64,000 nt of DNA from Isoetes taiwanensis (Eukaryota; Streptophyta; Lycopodiopsida; Isoetales; Isoetaceae). This document shows positions 56,707-64,000 of this stretch, piece by piece. The stretch spans positions 23,499,568-23,563,567 of the forward strand of contig JAJEKV010000006.1 of NCBI GenBank assembly GCA_021234155.1, written 5' to 3'. Position 1 is the first letter of the stretch; the number at the start of each line of letters is the position of its first letter. The notes under the pieces were generated by a model. It did no database searches. It was given only the letters and a program-made list of their open reading frames with translations, and had not been told where the DNA came from. The position numbers and the translations under genes are program-made.

Positions 56707-58550
56707 TTCATTTAAGCGGGAGAGTCAAAATAGGCTAAAAACCAGCTACTTTCGAACCTTTTTTTTTTTGGGGGAAGGGGGAGGGGAGGGCAGGGAACAA
56801 CTAACTTGAGACACTATACCATGCTTTAACCTCTAATGTTCACATTGTACCTATTTTTTGTGTTCAAAATACTTCTCTAAGATAGATTTGGCGGCGTCAT
56901 AGTACTGACATTTACACAACAGTCCCTGTTTGATTGGAGTTAGCATTTAACTACTTATATGCGGGCATATATTTACTAGTTATAGCATTAAGGTGAGAAT
57001 TTTATTTACATCCTTTGACTATCTATGCATGTATGTACAAGAAAAAACTACACAGAGCTTATATTATTCATGCCTTGTAGCTCTGCATTGGTATTCCATC
57101 ATGTTAGGGCATTTTCTTTTGTCTAGTGAGAGTACTGCCTAGTACAAGTCTTCTAGTGATAGCAATTGACTTAACATATGATGTTGTTGGTCCTGTCTTA
57201 TAATTGGTTGCGCCTTTGAGATCACAAACCCTTCAAACAATAAAGCATCATTTTCTCAACAAAGAACTTCTTAGATAATCGTGTAGGGATTCTTTCAAGT
57301 CATCTGAACTCCTCAATATCGACTCGTCTTCTAATGTGACACTAGATAAAGTCGTTCACTATTTTTTTTTGCCTTGCAGCCTTAAAGAAGAATCTTGAAC
57401 ATTTATCTGCTTACTTAAGCCATGTTAACCCACTTTTCTGTTTGGCATAACTTGAACTGCCTCTTTACTTTTAATTTCATCAAATGCTTTTCCTTTCCAC
57501 GCCACCATCGGATCCCCTTGCTCTCAATGATATAAGTAGTGCATACAACATATCAAATCATTCCTTCCTCTTGCACTTTTGATTTGCCCCAGAGATTCGC
57601 AAAGTTTTTTATGTTTGCTAATGCAACTATGAGGGCTTTTAACAATATTGCATCTAAAAGTGTTATGCCACAATTATTTGCATTGTTCCCAAACATCGAT
57701 TCCTTCATATATCTAGTGTTTAGCTTTAAGACTGTGTTCAAGGATTTTTTCCTAGTTTTTTTGGCCTAATGTCACTTGGAAGCTATGTCTAAATATTGCA
57801 TTCTCAATCACATCTGATCTATGGAGATTCAAGAAAGGCCTTGCAATTCCTATAGTACCTATCATAAGCTCTATCTTGTCCTACCCAGTACATCATGTAA
57901 ATTCCATGTCCCCATCTAGCTTAACAAAGCCACATTCATTCAACATCATATACCATCATATCTTCTCAAAGCCACTTATATTTAAATGTTGCACCTCAAG
58001 TCTAAGCATCAACCAAGGGTCATCAAAGTTATTTATTTCATGTGTCATAATGCACCTCTCCATCTAGGATTGTTATGGGAAAGGATAAGATTCTAAGTTC
58101 CATGTAATTTATGTATATGAACAGCAAGCCATTTCGCGGCATAACACATGGCTTGCAGCTAATGTATCTTACCATGCATTATGCCAGCTCTTGCCCATCT
58201 TCATCTGTGTAAACTGTGAGTGAGGTTAGGAACATAAGAAGCAAATTAGGAAAAATAGACTCTCCTCCGATTATTTATTTCCATTATAAACAGCATGTAA
58301 AAGTGAAATAAGGTATGAGTTACAAGTAACATGAAATGTCGAGGTAAGGGGCCCTTTCTAGCACCTCAATGACCAAGAAGATTTCAGAGCAAACTGACAG
58401 CAACATGGTTTCCATGACATATTAAGAGCGATACAACTGTAGAAAGAGGAAAAGGTTCAAAGCTTCTCCATAAAGTGCAAGAAAGAGGGTGAAAAGGCTC
58501 TATAGGCAACTGAATCGTAGGCATATAGCAAAGTGACTCACTACTGAGTG
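56707..58550. other. intergenic, no gene recognised
   Basis: A T/G-rich homopurine-homopyrimidine stretch at about 56759-56795, then AT-rich DNA with short frames on both strands. Nothing supports a gene. Confidence 0.4.
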
Positions 58551-59492
58551 GTAGCATACAGGCATGAAGCGGGCCATGGAGGGAAACAAGTTCACTAACA
58601 AGTTGAGGTATAAGCACGTCGAGACACATAGGAAGTTGAGAGGTCTCTTGGGAGGAAGGAAGAAGGCAAAGGAGGACCGCGATGGATGCTTAAGTGCTGA
58701 GAGTAAAAGAATGAAGGATTTCGGTTAATAATTGCAGGTTCTTCATTTACATAAACATGTAGCCATACACCGAGGCTCGAAGTCGCTGAGACTATATCCC
58801 TATCGGACTGACCCACTAGCTAATATGGGATTTCTCAAGATTTTACCTTGACAATGAGAACAATAAGTAGGGTCTATGGTGTTAATACCAAAGGTTTGGG
58901 ATGCAATCGGGGCCGTTCAAATACTAGCGGCCAAGATTCATTTCGTCCAGAAAAAGTGCAACGAAAAGTGCGATCGTGGTATTTATCAACCACTGTCATG
59001 TTTGAACAAAAAAAAATACAAGAGGTTTTTGTGGACTTAACGAATTTTTGAGTGAGTGTCATGTTAAAACCACATTGAGAGAAAAAATACACGGAGTTTT
59101 TTAAATTTCATGCTGGTTTAAACATGACGGTGGTTGTTAAATAAGGCGCTCGCGAAAAGTGTTTGGTAACTGCAAAAAGCGTTTGGTAAAAGAATATGCG
59201 CAAGGATCAGCTATGGCTATATGATGCATTGCCCCCACACAACAAGCACGGCGAGCTTTGCCAGAAACTTTCCGGGTCTGATTTTTTCTTTAGAAAGCAA
59301 GATCTCTTCTGTTGCTAGTCATCTGGTAGATTTGCAGCTTTTTGTTTTTGGTCGATTCTTCGCATATAGAGTCTGTTTTTGCTTTGGTTTGTAGTTCGAA
59401 TTTTGCTCTTTCTTTTGAGCTGGTGAGAATGGGTTAGGACTTAGATACTTTAGCTTTGAGCTTGGTTGGATTTCTGATAGTGTCTATGTTGG
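58551..59492 (+). promoter_or_regulatory. upstream region of CIPK copy 2
   Basis: Colinear with the region before copy 1 from about 58552 (CTGAGTGGTA...GAAGCGGGCCATGGAGG) onward, but interrupted by sequence absent from copy 1, including the inverted repeat at 58981-59143. GCTATGGCTATATGATGCA near 59208 corresponds to GCCATGGCTATATCACGCA near 28899. The promoter probably lies in the last 300 bases. Confidence 0.5.
58981..59143. repeat. imperfect inverted repeat (hairpin, about 27-bp arms)
   Basis: ATTTATCAACCACTGTCATGTTTGAA-like sequence at 58981-59006 pairs with the inverted TTTAAACATGACGGTGGTTGTTAAAT at 59117-59142, with a few mismatches and one indel. The loop is about 110 bases. It has no counterpart before copy 1. 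Confidence 0.65.
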
Positions 59493-60836
59493 ATGATCTG
59501 TGGGTTTGAGCATTTCAAGGGAAGTTTTTACTTTGCGATGGATGTGCATACGCAAGTGGGGAAGTATGAGCTAGGCCGCTTGTTAGGAACCGGCACATTT
59601 GCAAAGGTTAGATTGGCAAGAAACATAGAAACAGGGGAGCATGTGGCAGTGAAAGTTCTAGACAAAGACAAGGTGCTTAAGCACAAAATGGTGGAGCAGA
59701 TCAAACGAGAAATTTCCACCATGAGACTAGTTCGGCATCCTAACGTAGTCCATCTCCATGAGGTCCTTGCAAGCAGGACCAAAATCTACTTAGTTATGGA
59801 GTATGTCACCGGAGGTGAGCTGTTTAACAAAATAGTGGAAAAGACAATGCTTCCCGAAGATGAGGCAAGAAAGTATTTCCAGCAGCTCATTGATGCTGTG
59901 CAGTACTGCCATAGCTGCTCTGTTTTCCACAGAGATCTAAAACCTGAAAATTTACTGTTAGATTCAGAGGGCAACTTAAAAATTTCTGACTTTGGTCTGA
60001 GTGCCCTGCCTGAGCAATTAAGGGCAGATGGATTGCTGCATACTACATGTGGCACTCCAAATTATGTAGCACCAGAGGTGATTTATAGCGGGGGTTATGA
60101 TGGGGCCAAGGCAGATCTATGGTCATGTGGTGTTATTTTGTTTGTTCTCATGTCTGGCTGTATGCCTTTTTATGAGACAAACATGCCTGCCCTGTATAGG
60201 AAGATCTTGAGAGCAGAATATAAGTTCCCTACATGGTTTGGTGCTGAGGCTCGCCATCTCATCTCTCAGATTTTGCAGCCTGATCCTGCTTTGCGTATTA
60301 CCTTTAATCAGATTTTGGAAGATCCCTGGTTTAAACAAGGCTATGTTCCTCCCAAGTTCTACTCTGGAGAACTTATTGATACTCAGGATGTGGAGAATGT
60401 TTTTAACCTTGAACATCTTGTTACAGAATCAAAAGATTGCAAGCCTGTTGTTATCAATGCCTTTGAATTCTTATCCATGTCTCCTGGTCTCGATCTGTCT
60501 GGCCTTTTTGAGAAGCAGAAGGAAGAGCCAATCAAACAAGAAGCTAGATTCACTTCTGTTTCTCCAGTTGGAGAAATCATAACAAAAATTGAAGAAACAG
60601 TGAAGCCCCTTGGGTTTCTGGTTTATAAGCAGAAATTCAGGCTCAGGTTACATGCATGTAAGAGTGGAAAAAGGGGTCATCTTTCTGTTGCAACAGAGAT
60701 CTTTGAGGTAGCGCCATCTGTGTTTATTTTGGAGTTCAGAAAAGCTGGAGGAGATAACTTGGAATACAAATCCTTCTATAAGAGTTTGTCCCTGGGTCTG
60801 AAGGACATAGTTTGGAACTGGGAAGCCAGCCTTTAG
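59493..60836 (+). CDS. CIPK: CBL-interacting protein kinase (CIPK), copy 2
   Basis: An intact, intronless frame of 447 codons, the same length as copy 1. The second ATG at 59538 (codon 16) before VGKYELGR is the likelier start by family comparison. Motifs: LGTGTFAKV, VAVKVLD, HRDLKPENLLL, DFGLSAL, APEVIY, and the NAF motif NAFEFLSMSPGLDLSGLFE at about residue 322, identical to copy 1. The C-terminal regulatory domain follows, with VYKQKFRLRLHA. Substitutions relative to copy 1 cluster in the C-lobe and regulatory part (SGCMPFYETN for AGHMPFYESN; KEEPIKQEARFTSVSP for DEPFKQEARFTFFAP-like sequence). Both copies keep every catalytic residue, so both are probably active kinases regulated by CBL calcium sensors. 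They may differ in expression because their upstream DNA has diverged. Confidence 0.95.
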   Translation: MICGFEHFKGSFYFAMDVHTQVGKYELGRLLGTGTFAKVRLARNIETGEHVAVKVLDKDKVLKHKMVEQIKREISTMRLVRHPNVVHLHEVLASRTKIYLVMEYVTGGELFNKIVEKTMLPEDEARKYFQQLIDAVQYCHSCSVFHRDLKPENLLLDSEGNLKISDFGLSALPEQLRADGLLHTTCGTPNYVAPEVIYSGGYDGAKADLWSCGVILFVLMSGCMPFYETNMPALYRKILRAEYKFPTWFGAEARHLISQILQPDPALRITFNQILEDPWFKQGYVPPKFYSGELIDTQDVENVFNLEHLVTESKDCKPVVINAFEFLSMSPGLDLSGLFEKQKEEPIKQEARFTSVSPVGEIITKIEETVKPLGFLVYKQKFRLRLHACKSGKRGHLSVATEIFEVAPSVFILEFRKAGGDNLEYKSFYKSLSLGLKDIVWNWEASL

Positions 60837-63800
60837 ACAAATCTGTCCTTGTAATATATGTGTACCATAATTTTTACTTCACTACTGCATCAGCTTGGAA
60901 TTAAATACATCCTATTAGCTCAACTATTTCTCCTCCACCACTGTCTTTAACAGTTCATTCCGAAAGGCATCAAGTAATGGCATGAGGAAATTGAATACTG
61001 ATCATTCATTTAAATAATTCATTCAACGTGAATTGGCAAAATAATGTGAATAGCAAATGGATTCATCTGTAATCCTGTGAGAAGGAAAAAAAACTCAACC
61101 AAATTTCAATAGGAACAAATTCAACCGGAGATTGATTATCAGCTAAATAGTCTGAAGGAAATTTCTATTTCCAATATAGTTTAAAACCAAACATGTAGCA
61201 AGTAGCTGATTGATCCACCACATGAAGTTGTAAATCTTTTCAATTCATGACTATTGTTTTTATCATTCGCTTTCGACAAACGGCTGTTTGAAGCAACAGG
61301 TACAACAGACAGCATATGCCCCATGGCCAACCATATTGGAGAATTACTTTGTCCTTTCATATCCACTTGAGGATAGGAACATACATATACTCCATAATTA
61401 GCCTCCATCACATAACAGATTCATTGAACACAACATAGTAGTGGGGCACAACCTCTCAACTTATGGCCAAGAATAGCCATATTCTGCACCCCATAGCCCA
61501 CCACATAAGCAATGTTTTCACCAATGTATGTTTCAACTTGTGTAGGTTGTAGGACTTTTGCTGCGCCTATCATTCATGGAAAAAGAAACTGTTGTATATT
61601 AGGGCATATATAATAGTTTGAGTCTCACCATGCATGAGTGAAAATTGAATTGATGGTGTAATACATGCATAACTTAGAAAGGCGTCAAAGTATGGGAAGG
61701 ATGTTGTTCTTATAACTGCAAATTGCATGCATCTTTAAACACAACCAAGTCAATAAATTTGAATACATGCGAATAAAATGCACCACACTTATTTTTGTGG
61801 ATTCTCGTTCTGCATAATTGAGGGTTGGTTTAGCTAGGTGATTGAGTTCCTTTATATGGACATGCTATATAGGAGGAATTGGAGCAGCACCCACAATCAA
61901 GATTGGTATATTGAGCGTCTCATATATTATTTGGTCTCTATGGACATTAAACTATTCTTCTCCTTTCCCTGCTCTTCTTCTCCTCCTATAGCTAGTTCGT
62001 CTTGACGGATGTTAAAAATGCTCTTTTTCTGGTTCTTCCTTACATGTTTTAGCTAGTTTGTCCACTCGTTGTAAGTTTTGGTGCATGTTAAGGCTGCCCT
62101 TCCTCTTCTTCTCCGTATACTTTGTTCTTGGTGGATTTAAAAAAAAAACTTATTTTCACTACATACTTATGTACAAAATTGAGGTGGTTATGGCTCCTCT
62201 TCCTTCTTGCTCCATATATTTTTATTCTGTCCAATAGATCATCTGATCTTTGTATAGGAAAATAACAGTTGGGATGCCATTCTAGCATGAAGAGTGGGGC
62301 TCCGAAACATGTGCCAGAATGACAAACCAGTTGTGGTTCCCACTAAGCTACATATGGCATTGGTGTGCAAGGATTAGGAAATGTAACCATATCCTTATCT
62401 TCCAGAGACATCCATTTAGATAATGCTTCATATGTGCCAGACCTAGAAGTGAAATTAATTTCTGTCTCTAAGATGGATGATGTATGTTGTATGCTACCTC
62501 TGGAGGAGGTGGATGCATCGTAAAAATAAGGCAAAAAAGTTTGAACACATAAACCTCTAATGTAGATCGCCGTAAATGCAACAAGTTTGTGTTTCATATG
62601 TTCATGCCATGTAAAAAGAAGCTCCTTTAAGTGGAAAATGTATATATACAGAAATATTATTCGTTTACCCCCACGCTTAGTGATCATTTTGGACACTGCT
62701 AATAATCTTGTTGTTCTTGATTATGACGGTACATGAGTTCTTGGGTTGTGTGGTATTGTTCTTATAAACAAATAATTATGTGGAGTGTAATGTAGAGGAC
62801 AAGATGGAAATGGAATGAATGACAGACAATAGCAAGGATTCATGTTTTGTCCATTTGGACAACAATCAAGTGTAAGTTCCCGTAAGATAATATGTAAACG
62901 GATTAGGCGAGATGGACGGGGGTCAGTTTCGAGCACAAGAAACGAGAGTATATGGCAACAGCTTCCATCTTGTATACATACAAATCCATGCAAGGTGAAG
63001 ATGGTGAAGCCCAACCCTATCAGCATACACCTACCGATTGGGAGCTGGATCAAGGCTTCGCCAGTAACAAAATACTGGTCAAATTCAAGAAAAGATGACA
63101 AATGTAGAAGGACTTGTAGAGAGACAGCCATTGAACCATGATAAAATAAAAGGAGGTCAAGGGGTACATGAATGTCAGTGTCATAGAGCTATTTTTCTTC
63201 TTACAAACTTGGGATGTTAAAAAAGAATGACTCACGTAGCCTAGCAAGCCTGTTTAGTTTGCCCATCAAGGAATAGGTCTACCAATAAGTCTCAAGCACA
63301 CATCACTAATAAAATGGTTGCAGTTCTTCACAGTCAAGCAATAAGAACCCAATTAAAGTTTCCAGCAAGGTCCTCAATGAACTCCCTAAAAAGGCATTTA
63401 GATCAGTTGTGCCTATTTAAAGCATTTTTTCTGTACATCAGACCCAGAAAATTGCACATTTCTACCTCAAACATGCCACTGAAAGCATTATCATGTGCAT
63501 CATATCCATACTCTACTTCATGAGCTATAGCCATCACATGAGCAACACTGTTAGTCAAAGTACTAAAGGCCTAGGAAACAAAATGTTACATGAAATTCCA
63601 TAATTTTTTGCATCAACCTAGAATGATAAATACTCACATAACCATTGAAGAGAGTCGGGTCATAAACATTAATGCTAGTAGTTGAGAGTGAAGAAGAGCT
63701 GCTATTTACACTTGCCACATTAATCTCTTCTCCACCAAAACCCTCATTTGAACTCTGTAGAACCTGCTACATGCGCAAAATAAGAAACATGCTCTAGTGA

Positions 63801-64000
63801 TTCAAGTTTGTACCTAAGGACTATTTTGTATGACCTCTTTATTCAGGTTGTGAAGCTCGTTCATAGCTTGGTAAGCTATGCCAAAAATCTTGGTATGCTA
63901 GTTTGTCAGTGCCAAAAATACCCAAAATTGCTAATGCCCAAATCTGGCAAAATGTCAAAATATGAGCTGCTAGAAATTTTAGAAAACAATGCAAGATTTG
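60837..64000. other. downstream of CIPK copy 2; intergenic
   Basis: The first 600 bases are partly homologous to the downstream region of copy 1. Beyond 61.5 kb the DNA is AT-rich, with short frames on both strands. The longest, near 62721-63141, are mutually antisense (136 codons minus, 99 plus), and neither has a known motif. Confidence 0.45.

Noticed and set aside
62721..63141. 136-codon minus and 99-codon plus frames
   Set aside because: They are antisense to each other, and neither has a motif, a splice context or a paralogue in the window.

Overview
This is nuclear DNA from a land plant. It holds two intronless CBL-interacting protein kinase (CIPK) genes, spliced genes with GT/AG junctions, and a dense bed of decayed plant-type retrotransposons (Ty3/gypsy, Ty1/copia, LINE, TRIM). 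I cannot fix the species. The transposon mix, and a transposase-like family I associate with seedless plants, weakly favour a fern or another non-flowering plant. There are no bacterial operons, rRNA genes, CRISPR arrays or organellar blocks.

Layout. 1-7 kb is AT-rich intergenic DNA with a cluster of ATCGAT-type palindromes (1289-1455), a possible small spliced gene (about 4.4-5.4 kb, minus) and a 105-bp tandem duplication. 7.0-8.3 kb holds a broken minus-strand gene of unknown function. 8.7-10.6 kb is a decayed transposase-like gene. 11784-26833 is one complete 15-kb chromovirus on the minus strand. It has 1.6-kb LTRs, an AAAGT target duplication, a tRNA-Met primer site, a polypurine tract, gag, and pol with a chromodomain. 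Upstream of gag it carries a second copy of the unknown gene from 7-8.3 kb. A pair of head-to-head LTR fragments (17593-19574) splits its gag-pol.

29.15-30.49 kb is CIPK copy 1. 34.9-41.9 kb is a second Ty3/gypsy relic whose RNase H lies before the reverse transcriptase; a LINE sits inside its RT. 43708-44234 is a 527-bp TRIM whose LTRs contain a tRNA-like sequence with A and B boxes. 44.8-47.1 kb has two copia gag relics in opposite orientation. 49.6-52.3 kb is a multi-exon minus-strand gene of unknown product. In one exon a 69-bp tandem duplication appears to have moved the splice donor. 54.8-56.6 kb is a candidate terminal-inverted-repeat element carrying a broken Myb/SANT-like gene, next to a long (CT)n tract. 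59.49-60.84 kb is CIPK copy 2; it shares flanks with copy 1, so the pair comes from a local duplication.

The two kinases are the only clearly intact protein genes. Nearly all other coding sequence is mobile-element debris. The most unusual material is the TRIM with tRNA-like LTRs, the extra gene in the chromovirus, and the RNase H-RT-integrase order of the second gypsy element.
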